A stretch of 64,000 nt of DNA, from contig NZ_CP049160.1 in the NCBI RefSeq assembly GCF_011493005.1, positions 216,711 to 280,710 of the forward strand. The letters run 5' to 3'. Below are positions 6,827 to 16,168 of the stretch, piece by piece. The notes beneath the pieces are model-generated. The model did not search any database. It had not been told where the DNA came from and worked only from the letters and a program-made list of their open reading frames with translations. The position numbers and the translations under genes are program-made. Positions within the stretch are counted from its first letter, which is position 1. Each line of letters starts with the position of its first letter. This DNA comes from Caballeronia sp. SBC1. GTDB lineage: Bacteria > Pseudomonadota > Gammaproteobacteria > Burkholderiales > Burkholderiaceae.

Positions 6827-9436
6827 ATGAAATCCCTGATCATCGCGGAGAAGCCGTCGGTCGCGAAGGACATCGCCAAGGCGCTCAATGTACGGGTTGT
6901 CGGGGACCATTGGGAAAACGACTCCCTGGTGATCTCCAATGCGGTCGGGCACCTTCTGGGGCTGACTGCGCCCCCCGAAATTGCGAGCCAGTTCCCGGTC
7001 ATTCCGGAACGCTTTGCGTTCGAGGTCCGGGATAAGGCGCAGAACCAGTTGAACAAGCTGATTGCGCTGATGAAGCGACCGGATGTCGACACGGTGATCA
7101 ATGCGTGTGACGCTGGTCGCGAAGGAGAGGAGATATTCCGGCTGATTGTGGAATACGCTCGCACATCCAAAACGCTAAAGCGGATGTGGCTTCAGTCAAT
7201 GACGCCTGGAGCCATTCTCCAGGCCAGCAAAAACCTGCGCAGTGACGCGCAGATGCGGCCACTCGCCGACGCTGCCCGAAAGCGCAATGAGAGCGACTGG
7301 ATCGTTGGGATCAATGTCACCCGCAGCTGTTCGCGTATACGCGGCGAGCAAACCACTGCTGGCAGGGTGCAGACGCCGACCCTCATGATCGTCGTGGCGC
7401 GCGAAGAAGCGATCCGCGCTTTTGTGGCACAAGAATACTTCGAGGTTCGGGCGCGTTTCACGCTTGCCGCCGGCGCGTATGAGGCAACGTGGCACTGCCC
7501 TGCGGAATTGGTTAAGCCTGGCGCGCCGGCAGAGAGGTTGTGGGAACGGGGAAAGGCGGACGCGATTCTGTCCCGATGCACCGGACGCAATCCGGATCGA
7601 ATCGAAGAAAACACAACCCCAAGCCGCTCGGCCGCACCGGTGCTCTTCGACTTGACAACGTTGCAACGCGAAGCGAATCAACGTTTTGGCCTCTCTGCGA
7701 ACAACACGCTGAAGATCGCGCAGGCCCTCTATCAGACCCACAAGGTTCTGACCTATCCTCGCACGGATTCGCAGGCGTTACCGGAAGACTATGTGCCGAC
7801 CGTAACCCGGACCGTCGAGGCCCTTGCGACGCAAGGATATGCAGAAGCTGCGCGGCGGGTGCTCGATAACGGGTGGATCAGGCCGACAAAAAAGGTCTTT
7901 GATAACAGCAAGATCTCCGACCACTTTGCCATCGTTCCCACTGGATCCAATCCACAGGGTTTGTCGGCAGACGAGGCGAAAATCTACGATCTGGTTGCAA
8001 GGCGTCTGCTCGCCGTCTTTCATCCAGATGCGGAGTTCGCAGTGACGCTGCGTACGGCGTGGATTGGCGATGACCGATTCGTCGCACGCGGCAAAGTGCT
8101 TGTCGCACAGGGATGGCAAGCCGTGTATGGGGACGGCCCTGCGAAGAAGGCCAAGAAGGGTACTGACGGCGACGCGGAGGCCAAGCTACCAGCACTGGGC
8201 GCAGGTGAGCGAGGCAAGACCGAGTCCATGAAAATCAGCAAGGGAGAAACAAAGGCGCCGCCTCGGTTCAACGAGGCAACGCTACTCTCCGCCATGGAGC
8301 ATGCAGGAAAGGACGTGGCTGACGATGCGCTGCGCGAAGCGATGGCCAAGAAAGGACTGGGCACTCCGGCCACGCGTGCGGCGACGATCGAGAAACTGCT
8401 CGAGGAGCAGTACATGACGAGAGAGCAGCGCAACCTCGTTCCCACAGCAAAGGCCTTCGAGCTGAAGGCGCTGCTCACACGGCTTGATGCAAAAGTGCTG
8501 CTTTCGCCGGAGCTCACGGGAGATTGGGAGGCGCACCTGAAGCGTATCGAGGAGGGGCAGGCGAAGGGGTCGGAATTTCTCGATGGAATCAAACGCCTGA
8601 CGGTCGATATCGTCAACCGTAGTCTACAGGTACCGCCCGCCGCAACGTGTGAAGCATGCGGCAAGCCCATGATGCGGCGCGAGGCAAAGGGAAACAGGGG
8701 CCATTTCTGGGGATGCACAGGCTTCCCCGCGTGTTCGGTAACCCGTCAGGACGTCGATGGCAAACCCGGCGCGCAGCAGGCCGCACCTACTTCGACTTCA
8801 CCAACCGGCGAGACCTTCGCTTGTCCGACTTGCCGCAAGCCCATGATCAGGCGCACAACCCAGAATGGGGCTTTCTGGGGCTGCAGCGGTTACCCCAAGT
8901 GCAAGACGACTCTTCCGGACGCTGACGGGCGGCCGGGCGAGGCACGGACATCCCGTGAGACACCGGGGAAAGTGACCGCGACAGCGAAGGGGGTCACATT
9001 TCCGTGCCCAAAGTGCGGCAAAGCGCTCATGCAACGAAAAGGCGCAAACGGCCCCTTCTGGGGTTGTACGGCCTACCCGACGTGCAAGGCGACGTTGCCC
9101 GACGATAACGGCAAGCCGGGCGTCAGAACGGCCGACGTCGCGGGAAAAGCAACCCGTTCTGAGGTCCAACGGCTGACCTTGCCGCCGGCTCGGCCAAAAC
9201 CTCCGATAGGAGCCGCCGAGACGTCGGCGAAGTCCGCAGCCGTCGCCGTCGCCGTCGCGGAAAAACCCGCATCGTCGACGCCGGCGAAAGTAACCGGTGG
9301 ACCTATCGGATCAACGTGTCCGGGTTGCCAGAAAGGCACGCTCACACTCCGCTCCGCGCGCGCGAGTAATCGCCCATATGCCGGTTGTACTCATTTCCCC
9401 GAGTGCAAGTACTTCTACTGGATGGATAAGCCGTGA
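6827..9436 (+). CDS. topB: DNA topoisomerase III (type IA), TopB/TraE-like
   Basis: 869 residues. Type IA topoisomerase: the TOPRIM domain begins SLIIAEKPSVAKDIAKAL and has its acidic DAGREGE block at about 95-101; the catalytic tyrosine is in TYPRTDSQALP at about 310. After about residue 600 there are four CxxC...C zinc ribbons (near 607, 665, 726 and 831), each with a WGC or AGC core, more than in chromosomal TopB and typical of plasmid enzymes. Plasmid topoisomerase III decatenates and unlinks DNA during replication or transfer. It sits between an OB-fold protein and the relaxase; its stop overlaps the relaxase start in a GTGA. Confidence 0.95.
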   Translation: MKSLIIAEKPSVAKDIAKALNVRVVGDHWENDSLVISNAVGHLLGLTAPPEIASQFPVIPERFAFEVRDKAQNQLNKLIALMKRPDVDTVINACDAGREGEEIFRLIVEYARTSKTLKRMWLQSMTPGAILQASKNLRSDAQMRPLADAARKRNESDWIVGINVTRSCSRIRGEQTTAGRVQTPTLMIVVAREEAIRAFVAQEYFEVRARFTLAAGAYEATWHCPAELVKPGAPAERLWERGKADAILSRCTGRNPDRIEENTTPSRSAAPVLFDLTTLQREANQRFGLSANNTLKIAQALYQTHKVLTYPRTDSQALPEDYVPTVTRTVEALATQGYAEAARRVLDNGWIRPTKKVFDNSKISDHFAIVPTGSNPQGLSADEAKIYDLVARRLLAVFHPDAEFAVTLRTAWIGDDRFVARGKVLVAQGWQAVYGDGPAKKAKKGTDGDAEAKLPALGAGERGKTESMKISKGETKAPPRFNEATLLSAMEHAGKDVADDALREAMAKKGLGTPATRAATIEKLLEEQYMTREQRNLVPTAKAFELKALLTRLDAKVLLSPELTGDWEAHLKRIEEGQAKGSEFLDGIKRLTVDIVNRSLQVPPAATCEACGKPMMRREAKGNRGHFWGCTGFPACSVTRQDVDGKPGAQQAAPTSTSPTGETFACPTCRKPMIRRTTQNGAFWGCSGYPKCKTTLPDADGRPGEARTSRETPGKVTATAKGVTFPCPKCGKALMQRKGANGPFWGCTAYPTCKATLPDDNGKPGVRTADVAGKATRSEVQRLTLPPARPKPPIGAAETSAKSAAVAVAVAEKPASSTPAKVTGGPIGSTCPGCQKGTLTLRSARASNRPYAGCTHFPECKYFYWMDKP

Positions 9437-11700
9437 TATCGCGTCAGCAGCCCATTATCAAGGCTACCGCGTTTGTCTCGATCTTCTGGTGGTGTCTGCT
9501 GACGCTGTGGCACGCCGGCTGGAGCTTGAGAGATATGGTGTTGCACGGCGCGACGATGGGCTGGGAATATTCTCTCGCAGTCATCGTTTCCGTTGCAGCC
9601 GGTATTGCCGCAGGCTCTGCGGTCAGCACGTATTCGATCTGGTTCGACAGGCGCCAGGTGCAAAAAGCGCTGAAGGGAAGGATCGAGCGGGGTGTCAGCA
9701 TTACGATCGGACCCATACCGATTCATCTCGGTGAGTTGCCGCGCGACGACAAGTCGCTTTCAGAGCATGACGTCGCGGCAGTCCGCGAGATTCGCGAAGA
9801 CGGTTCAACCGGCTTCCTGACCCTGTGGCACACGCATTTCGACTCGCGTGCACCGGAGCACAGCAGGCTCATGTACGCGCTGGAGCGGGTGATGGCAAAA
9901 CACCGTGCCCTGCCAGCGACTCATGTTCCAGGAGGCCACGGCGGTCGCAATCTGCTCGTTCATAGCCTGCTGGTTTGCTGGTACATGGTGAAGCTGGCTC
10001 CGTCGCACACCTACAACGGCACGATCAAGCTGCCTGACTTCAAGATCACGTTAAAGCTCAAGGAACCAGCGTATCAGTTCGACGGTGACGACCCGCTTAT
10101 CGCACTGGTGGGACTCGCGCACGATATCGGGAAGATCGAATGCTACGAGTACGATGACAGTGGTGCGCTGACCGGTTGTCGTCGTGACCATGATCTGACG
10201 GGCTCGCGCATACTCGCGCGGATGCCGGAATTCTGGGATCTGCCTGACGATGACCGCGATACGCTATCGCTTGTAGTTGGGCATTACCACCATCCCCAGG
10301 ACATGCCCACTCTCGATGGGTTCGAGGTCCTGTCCGATCGCAATCACGCGATGCTCGAGCTGCTGATCCGAGCGGATGTTCTCTCGTCCAAGCGCGAAGC
10401 GGGCCTGAATGCTGCGGCGGCAAAAGGCGAGCTGGGCGGCGAGAGCCAGTTTGTCGAAACAATTGAAGGCAAGGATCTCTGGAAGGCGGTCGAATCCGTC
10501 CTGACGCGCGTTGGCACGATCAACGGTCGAACGGGCTCCGGAAACATCGGCTTCAAGTATCGCGACCCGGCTAGTGGCGCGAATCTTGTCTACCTCGTCG
10601 AGAAGGATTTCATTGACGCTGTCAGCGCCGAAGCGCGCGTCACCAACACCATTCAAGAACTCAGGAACGACGTATCCGCGGTCTCGAAAAAGGTGTTGAT
10701 GCTTTTCAACGATCGTGGCGTGCTGTACACGGATCGCGAACGCAGTCCCTCGACGGCACTCTATAACGTCCAGTTTTTCGCGGCGAAAAGCTACTGGGCG
10801 GACCGCGAGCGCAAGGTGCCTAAAAGCGGAGAAGAGCGGGGCGCGCCGGCGTTCCGGTTGGGCTCGGTCATTGTCATCCGGGCCGACACCCTTTTCCCTG
10901 CGCTCGGCCAGTTAGCGGATTTCGACAAGGTGCCCGTAATCGGCAAGTCGAGGCTGGGCATGGGCGGCGTTCGCAAGGCGGGAGGCGCCGATCGCACCAC
11001 TATCGCGGATCTTGCGCTCGGTGCCGAACTTCAGCCTGAAGTTACTGACTCGGCACCCGCGGGAAATGCAGGCGAGGAAGTGCCCGGTGGGTTCGACCCG
11101 CTTGGCGCCGCTCTTCAGGCGCAGGAGGTGATTCGGCGTGCGCAAGAGTCAACGGCGCCCTCGGCGCCGGCCGACGGGGAGGCCACTTCGGAAGCGAATA
11201 CTGACAGCGGCGACGGCGGCACGCCTTGGGACGACGAGGAAACACCGTGGGACGAACCGGATAGCGGCGGGTCAAGCCCCGGGGCTGACCCAGCACCGGA
11301 TTCATCTGAGTCGCCATTGGCGCCCGTTGATAACGGAGAAAATGCAACGCAGGATGGCGAGAATTCAGCCCCCCCTTCTGACGATCCAGCGCCGGCGCCG
11401 ACGTCGGGCAAGCAATCCCTGTCGCCACGCACCCTGTCAAAAGCGGTCCGTTCGATGCTGTGGACGGGAATATCGAAAGGGGAGCTCGTCCATCGCGAAC
11501 TTGCCGCCGATGATGATAGCCCGGGTAACAAGGTAATGTGCCGCACGGCCGACGTGAAAGCCTACATGGCCACGCGCTCGAAGCTTTCCTATACCTTTGA
11601 AGATATGGACGCGGCCATCAGGCAAGGTGTAGTAGATGGCGTGCTGGTCGTCGGTGTGTGCTATCAGATCCTGCGCGACGCACCGCGTGGAGGCGCATGA
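9433..11700 (+). CDS. traI: TraI-type relaxase candidate, MobH class with HD-like motifs
   Basis: 755 residues, GTG start overlapping the topB stop. N-terminus has two hydrophobic segments (about residues 10-30 and 37-60), suggesting membrane tethering. The TraI_2/MobH-type domain follows: LLVHSLLVCWYM with His near 176, GLAHDIGKIE near 229, and VVGHYHHP near 284, the pattern of HD-fold relaxases as in SXT/R391 and R27. Residues about 530-660 are a low-complexity Asp/Ala/Pro linker and the C-terminus (LSPRTLSKAVRSMLW onward) is a separate small domain. It would nick oriT and pilot the strand. No helicase motifs; a RecD-like helicase is encoded separately at 59.6 kb. An HD-domain enzyme of another function is the main alternative. 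Confidence 0.7.
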   Translation: MISRQQPIIKATAFVSIFWWCLLTLWHAGWSLRDMVLHGATMGWEYSLAVIVSVAAGIAAGSAVSTYSIWFDRRQVQKALKGRIERGVSITIGPIPIHLGELPRDDKSLSEHDVAAVREIREDGSTGFLTLWHTHFDSRAPEHSRLMYALERVMAKHRALPATHVPGGHGGRNLLVHSLLVCWYMVKLAPSHTYNGTIKLPDFKITLKLKEPAYQFDGDDPLIALVGLAHDIGKIECYEYDDSGALTGCRRDHDLTGSRILARMPEFWDLPDDDRDTLSLVVGHYHHPQDMPTLDGFEVLSDRNHAMLELLIRADVLSSKREAGLNAAAAKGELGGESQFVETIEGKDLWKAVESVLTRVGTINGRTGSGNIGFKYRDPASGANLVYLVEKDFIDAVSAEARVTNTIQELRNDVSAVSKKVLMLFNDRGVLYTDRERSPSTALYNVQFFAAKSYWADRERKVPKSGEERGAPAFRLGSVIVIRADTLFPALGQLADFDKVPVIGKSRLGMGGVRKAGGADRTTIADLALGAELQPEVTDSAPAGNAGEEVPGGFDPLGAALQAQEVIRRAQESTAPSAPADGEATSEANTDSGDGGTPWDDEETPWDEPDSGGSSPGADPAPDSSESPLAPVDNGENATQDGENSAPPSDDPAPAPTSGKQSLSPRTLSKAVRSMLWTGISKGELVHRELAADDDSPGNKVMCRTADVKAYMATRSKLSYTFEDMDAAIRQGVVDGVLVVGVCYQILRDAPRGGA

Positions 11701-11727
11701 CAACAATGAGCGGCGGCGGCGCCGATC

Positions 11728-12966
11728 TTAGCCGCCGCGCGCCTTACCTGAGCTTGTGCCCTGCTTCTCAAGCTGCAGCACAACCCGGTGGATTGAGACC
11801 AGCGTTTCCAGGTCAACCGGTTTGCGATTCTGCTGCCACCAGCGGTACATCGTCGACTCACTAACGGCGTGGCCTTCGGGCATATTCGCAGTGCACAGGA
11901 CCGCAATCTCTCGAGCTGCCTTTTCGGGCGAGGATTTTAGTCGCAGGCGCTTGCGCCAATTCTGAACGATCGTTTGCATGTCATTCGTGATCAGAAAGGC
12001 AGTATCCCGCTTTTTGAGTAACTGGGCGCGAAGGGCCTGCGCACGCGCGAGCAGACCCTGCGCCTGTTCGTGCCGATATACGTTACCAGAGAGCAGCGCG
12101 GACACCACGGTCGTCGACGCCTCGAGGGCCTGTGCGAAACTTCGGTTCGTCATGCCGAGCTCGAGGCGAATCTCCAGCAATTCGCGGGCCGTCGGTTGGA
12201 GCTCCCGAACGGCCGGGTCTGGGGAAGTCTTCGCGTCGGCCATCTCCCGCTCGATTTCAATCGAGTGCGCTTCGTCAATGAAGCGGGGTTTCTCGGTAGT
12301 CAGGTAGGGGGACAGTTGCGTTTTCATGGTGGAATCGCCTGAGGATTTTCGCGAATTATACGGGTCAATTTTATTTCTCGAACCAAGTGGTCGTCCGGCG
12401 CGACGATAACCGGAATCACTGCGAGGAATTGCCTGAGGCCAGCCCAATCGTTTGATTTTTTCGGCCAGCGCGCGCTTTGCGCTTTCCTGATCGAGGCTGA
12501 TCTCGACATGATTGCCCGTCGTGGGTGAGGGGATCGTGGCCTCGTCCGGGATGCGGCTTACTGCATCTGAGTGGTCCTCATCATCACCGTCGTCCAGTAG
12601 TACTTCCCGCTGCGCGTTGCGCAAGGTGCGAGCACAGTTCTCCGCCGTCGCAAACACGAGGGAGTACACGTTTGCGGGCTCGTCGAGGTTGGCGAGCAGC
12701 TTCTCCGTGAGAATGAGCCACATGTTCATCATCAGATCGTCCGCGTCGCAGCTATACGCGAAGGCGTGTCGCATGGTCATCGCTCTTACGCGTGGACATT
12801 GAAGCCATGCCCGGGCCAGCTCCGGCGACTGACCTGTCCACGCCGACCGGGGTAGCCGGACGAGTGCCACGTGCAGTACACCGGGCGGACGCATCGATGT
12901 ACGCTGCGTCAACTGTCCCGTGCCCGAATCCAGGCTGACATGGCCGGAGATTTCGATCTTTTCCAT
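11728..12966 (-). CDS. Multi-domain DNA-binding regulator (sigma-region-2-like, AT-hook-like, HTH)
   Basis: 412 residues. Residues about 45-115 resemble sigma-70 region 2 (RHAFAYSCDADDLMMNMWLI, then ANVYSLVFATAENCARTLRN). Around 185-200 is an AT-hook-like RRAGRPLGSRNK. The C-terminal half has an HTH-like segment (LELGMTNRSFAQALEASTTV) and another (VSESTMYRWWQQNRKPVDLE). Convergent with the relaxase, ending 28 bases from it, and at the distal end of the transfer cluster. The combination suggests a transcriptional regulator of transfer genes; the sigma-like call is by pattern only and DNA-recognition region 4 was not seen. An internal ATG could also produce the C-terminal part alone. Confidence 0.6.
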   Translation of the reverse strand: MEKIEISGHVSLDSGTGQLTQRTSMRPPGVLHVALVRLPRSAWTGQSPELARAWLQCPRVRAMTMRHAFAYSCDADDLMMNMWLILTEKLLANLDEPANVYSLVFATAENCARTLRNAQREVLLDDGDDEDHSDAVSRIPDEATIPSPTTGNHVEISLDQESAKRALAEKIKRLGWPQAIPRSDSGYRRAGRPLGSRNKIDPYNSRKSSGDSTMKTQLSPYLTTEKPRFIDEAHSIEIEREMADAKTSPDPAVRELQPTARELLEIRLELGMTNRSFAQALEASTTVVSALLSGNVYRHEQAQGLLARAQALRAQLLKKRDTAFLITNDMQTIVQNWRKRLRLKSSPEKAAREIAVLCTANMPEGHAVSESTMYRWWQQNRKPVDLETLVSIHRVVLQLEKQGTSSGKARGG

Positions 12967-13003
12967 TTGTGTATTTGCTCCAGGGTTCTAACGGCGAGCC
13001 CGG

Positions 13004-13381
13004 CTATGCCCCGTTCTCGCGTGGAAGTCGTGAGCAGGCGAGCTCCATCCTCTCGAGGGCGTTGTCTCCGGCGCAGGCGTAGTGGATCAGGGCCTCGCGG
13101 GCGACAGCATTGAGGTTCCGGGACGCGTCCCGAACCGCGATGATGCGAGCCAGTTCGTGCTCAAGACAGCTTGAGTGAGGAGGGAGCGAGCGCTCAACGT
13201 GTGACGCGAGGTCCGCGACCGTTTCTGTCGTATCGACGTCGAGTCTGACGTTGCCGGCTGTGTCGACAATGATCCGCGGAACGCCGAACGTCGTGGCCCG
13301 GACATAACGGGCGATCGAGCGCAGGAAGTCGTCGATCGGGTGATCAGGCGATAGACGCGTATCGTGGCCGGTATGTCGCAT
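13004..13381 (-). CDS. Hypothetical protein
   Basis: 125 residues, soluble, unrecognised. Contains a beta-rich section (GVPRIIVDTAGNVRLDVDTT) and a helical C-terminus with two cysteines. Lies between the Sel1 protein and the multi-domain regulator at the 3' end of the transfer operon. Confidence 0.6.
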   Translation of the reverse strand: MRHTGHDTRLSPDHPIDDFLRSIARYVRATTFGVPRIIVDTAGNVRLDVDTTETVADLASHVERSLPPHSSCLEHELARIIAVRDASRNLNAVAREALIHYACAGDNALERMELACSRLPRENGA

Positions 13382-13436
13382 CGTGTATGGCGCGGCAGTG
13401 GGTTATGGGAAAAGCCTTGTCTGCGGGCCGATCCGG

Positions 13437-14420
13437 TCAGGAAGGAATGGTCCCGAGGCCGTACTTTGGTTCAGTATTCATGGGCGCCCGATAGTCGACC
13501 CGTTCCGGCACACGGGCGTGACTTTGTAACCACAGGCGGGCGCTTTGCCGGGCGGTATCCTGCTGGTTCGCGTTGAGCACATTCATCGCAGCCTGGGCAG
13601 CGCGGGCGTACGAAGGGTAGCCCTCGGAAGCAATCAGAAGCCACCGTGCTGCAGTGACAGGGTTTCGATCGAGCAGAGAGTTGGGATCTGAACTCTGGAT
13701 AACGGCCAAGGTGTACATCGCCTCCCGGCTCCACAGATCCGCTGCGGCTGTGAGCTTGAGGTTCGCTTCGACCTGGTTGGCTTGCATCCCAATCCCACGC
13801 AACAGGCAAAGGCCAAACTTGTAAAGTGCATAGGGCTCCTGGCCCGCGGCCGCAGCGCGGTACCAGCGAGCGGCTTCGTCGAGGTCTCGTTGAACGTTCA
13901 GGTATCCATGCTCGTAGACGTTTGCAAGATTCATGGCAGCCGGGACAAACGCGTGCTGGTCATCCCCTGCCGACGCGGTGAACCATTTCACAGCGGTCGC
14001 GGGGTCGGGTGAGATGCCATTGTCCCCGTACAGATAGATGAGGCCCATGTTGTAGGCCGCGAGGGTGTTTCCAGTGATGGCCGTCTTGTCCGCGGCAGTG
14101 CGGCACGCGATACCGTAAGCCTTCATCGCAATCGCGAGATCTTTGCCGACACCAGGCGCCTTGCCAACGTGGTGCAGGAACCCGAACTGGAACGCTGCCC
14201 AGCGATCCCCGTTGTTGCCGCGTTGACGCAACTCTTCGAAAGCGGCGTTGCTGCCGGCAGCAGCTGCACGATAGAGGTTGTACGCGCGCTTCTCACCGTT
14301 GTCGAAGAGGCTAAAGGGTGCGAACTGCGCGCGAGCGCCTGCGGGAATGGCAAGGAGAGTGACAATCGTGAAGAGGGCTGATCTCCGCTTCGTTTGGATC
14401 GCCGTCATTTCAGTCGCCAT
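13437..14420 (-). CDS. Secreted Sel1-repeat (TPR-like) protein
   Basis: 327 residues from the ATG at 14420, chosen because GGAGG precedes it by eight bases and the signal peptide (KRRSALFTIVTLLAIPAGARAQ) follows; the frame extends upstream but through the other gene. At least four Sel1-type repeats are visible, for example AAYNMGLIYLYGDNG, AAMNLANVYEHGYLN and ALYKFGLCLLRGIGM. Sel1 repeats mediate protein-protein contacts, and periplasmic forms occur with secretion systems. The start overlaps the stop of the upstream Gly-rich protein, so it belongs to the transfer operon. Confidence 0.8.
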   Translation of the reverse strand: MATEMTAIQTKRRSALFTIVTLLAIPAGARAQFAPFSLFDNGEKRAYNLYRAAAAGSNAAFEELRQRGNNGDRWAAFQFGFLHHVGKAPGVGKDLAIAMKAYGIACRTAADKTAITGNTLAAYNMGLIYLYGDNGISPDPATAVKWFTASAGDDQHAFVPAAMNLANVYEHGYLNVQRDLDEAARWYRAAAAGQEPYALYKFGLCLLRGIGMQANQVEANLKLTAAADLWSREAMYTLAVIQSSDPNSLLDRNPVTAARWLLIASEGYPSYARAAQAAMNVLNANQQDTARQSARLWLQSHARVPERVDYRAPMNTEPKYGLGTIPS

Positions 14421-14988
14421 CACCACTTCCTCCGTCGCTACCACCTGCACCGTCAGCGCCGTCCGATGCCCCACCACCACCACCTCCGCCGCTGCCATCG
14501 GAGGCGGGCGCGCAGAGCTGGGCCATGCTTGGAAATGACTGTTGAGCGGCCTTAGGGTTGACCGCTCCCCCGTTGGAGTAGGACGTCGCATATGATTGCA
14601 TGGCCTGAATCCAGGCTGCGCATGGTGTAACGGTTGAACCAGCGGGGAGGCCCATGGCTGAGAGCGCATTCGCCGCGCTTAGCGCGCCGCTTTGCATGGC
14701 ACTTGTTTCCTGCTGCGATGTATACGGTGAAGTGAGTGGCGCGTTCGTCATTCCGGTACTGCCAGCGTTCGCACCGCCCAGCGAACTGCCGACAAGACCA
14801 GTAGTACTCGCCGGAGTGCTACCGGCGGAGGAGACCAGTTGACCCGCTCCGTTCGCCTGCGACGTCACAGACGCGGACGCGCCGGCGGCGGCCGAAAACC
14901 CGTCTGATACTTGTGCTACCGCGCTGTCCGGTGTTGCCGCGACTGGCAGGCCGGAAAATAGCGTCACCCAGATTAGCTTTCTTCGCAT
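14410..14988 (-). CDS. Secreted low-complexity Ala/Ser/Gly-rich protein
   Basis: 192 residues with a signal peptide ending near AVAQ. The body is Ala/Ser/Gly/Thr-rich; only residues about 115-160 (VTPCAAWIQAMQSYATSYSN to MAQLCAP) look folded, with two cysteines. The tail is a Gly/Asp/Ser run. Placed 22 bases after TraU and overlapping the Sel1 gene. Probably an accessory, surface or periplasmic component; no family recognised. Confidence 0.7.
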   Translation of the reverse strand: MRRKLIWVTLFSGLPVAATPDSAVAQVSDGFSAAAGASASVTSQANGAGQLVSSAGSTPASTTGLVGSSLGGANAGSTGMTNAPLTSPYTSQQETSAMQSGALSAANALSAMGLPAGSTVTPCAAWIQAMQSYATSYSNGGAVNPKAAQQSFPSMAQLCAPASDGSGGGGGGGASDGADGAGGSDGGSGDGD

Positions 14989-15010
14989 GTGATGTCCTTT
15001 GTTGTCACCG

Positions 15011-16165
15011 TCACTCTTCGCAATGGTCTACCCATCGCCAAACGAGATACGCTTCGTCCTCACCGGTTCCGGGCACCTTTCGACCCAGCCCCCAGAGGTA
15101 TTCAGATGAACCAACACTGTGGGCACACCGGTTTTCAAGGAACGAGACCGGATTGATCGAGCCTGCGTTCAAGGAAGGATCGCTGTCAGTCCCGACCGAA
15201 TTACCCGCCTCGCTGACCGGGAACATCATCGTCATCTTGAATTCGCTCTTGTTCATGACGGGCATAGGAACGGGACTGCAGGCGCCGCTCACCACCGCTT
15301 CACCTACGGTTGTCATGCCGTACTTCGAATTGACGGCGCCGTACCTTGCCATGGCATTCATCGTGTACATGACCTTGGCAGCAACAAGCGACGATCCAGT
15401 AGTGACGTCCTTGTTGCCGAAGTTGCCGGTTAGCGGGTATGTCGCTCCCCAGCACCCCATCCACCAGAACATTGCGTCATCGGCGGCGCCGGCGATACTT
15501 GCGATACCTGATGCCATTTCAGCGGCGCAATCAAGCGGCGCGGCGATCATCGCTGCAGTAGTTTCAAAAGCGGCCGCTTCAGGGAACAGCAGATTCGAAA
15601 GCGCTGAATCGTCCCAGAATGGAAGAAACAGCGATGACATATACGAGTCATCGCTCGTTCCGAGGTCGGCACTGTTCGATCCCACTATGGTCGCGAATAT
15701 GGAGGACAGAGGAAAGTCGTAGAGGTTGAACTGCCGGAAGCCGCCTTCAGCCAATGACCCGGACTCTGCCGTTCCTCCGGTGCCACCCGTGCGTCGACCG
15801 GCGCCTAGTGTGCTCCCGAGATTCAGGCCTCCGAGCATCGGCGAGCATCCGGGCGAGCGTGTGGTCTCAATAACCGAAATAGGTACCCACGTGCCCTCTG
15901 GGTATCCGGGAATCTGGATATCAAACGGTCCATCGCACCAGCAGATTGTCTGGCGGACGGCATCGTAAGGCGCGTCAACATCGTTTGGTGGAATGACGTC
16001 TACGCCCGCTATGATTAGCGGGAACATTGAGTCGTAACAAAAGTTCGTGTAAAGGTCTGAAGGAGACGCAACGTTGCAACCCATGGCGACGCTTTGCGCC
16101 TGAACGCTGGCCGGATGCAGCAAGAATGGGACGACGAACGCGAGAAGCCGGAGAAAGTGCCTCAT
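15011..16165 (-). CDS. traU: TraU, F-type conjugative pilus assembly protein
   Basis: 384 residues with a signal peptide (LLAFVVPFLLHPASVQAQ). TraU-family features: many cysteines in the mature protein, including MGCNVASPSDLYTNFCYDSM, QTICWCDG, DCAAEMASG, CWGATYPLTGNFGN and the terminal ENRCAHSVGSSEYLWGLGRK block. TraU is a periplasmic protein needed for DNA transfer and pilus assembly with TraW and TrbC. AAGGAGG lies ten bases before the start, inside the end of trbC-traW. The many disulfides fit the Dsb-like proteins encoded in the same operon. Confidence 0.9.
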   Translation of the reverse strand: MRHFLRLLAFVVPFLLHPASVQAQSVAMGCNVASPSDLYTNFCYDSMFPLIIAGVDVIPPNDVDAPYDAVRQTICWCDGPFDIQIPGYPEGTWVPISVIETTRSPGCSPMLGGLNLGSTLGAGRRTGGTGGTAESGSLAEGGFRQFNLYDFPLSSIFATIVGSNSADLGTSDDSYMSSLFLPFWDDSALSNLLFPEAAAFETTAAMIAAPLDCAAEMASGIASIAGAADDAMFWWMGCWGATYPLTGNFGNKDVTTGSSLVAAKVMYTMNAMARYGAVNSKYGMTTVGEAVVSGACSPVPMPVMNKSEFKMTMMFPVSEAGNSVGTDSDPSLNAGSINPVSFLENRCAHSVGSSEYLWGLGRKVPGTGEDEAYLVWRWVDHCEE

Positions 16166-16168
16166 GGC

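Noticed and set aside
14913..15722. 269-residue plus-strand frame opposite traU
   Set aside because: TraU on the minus strand is clearly recognised; the plus frame is its shadow.
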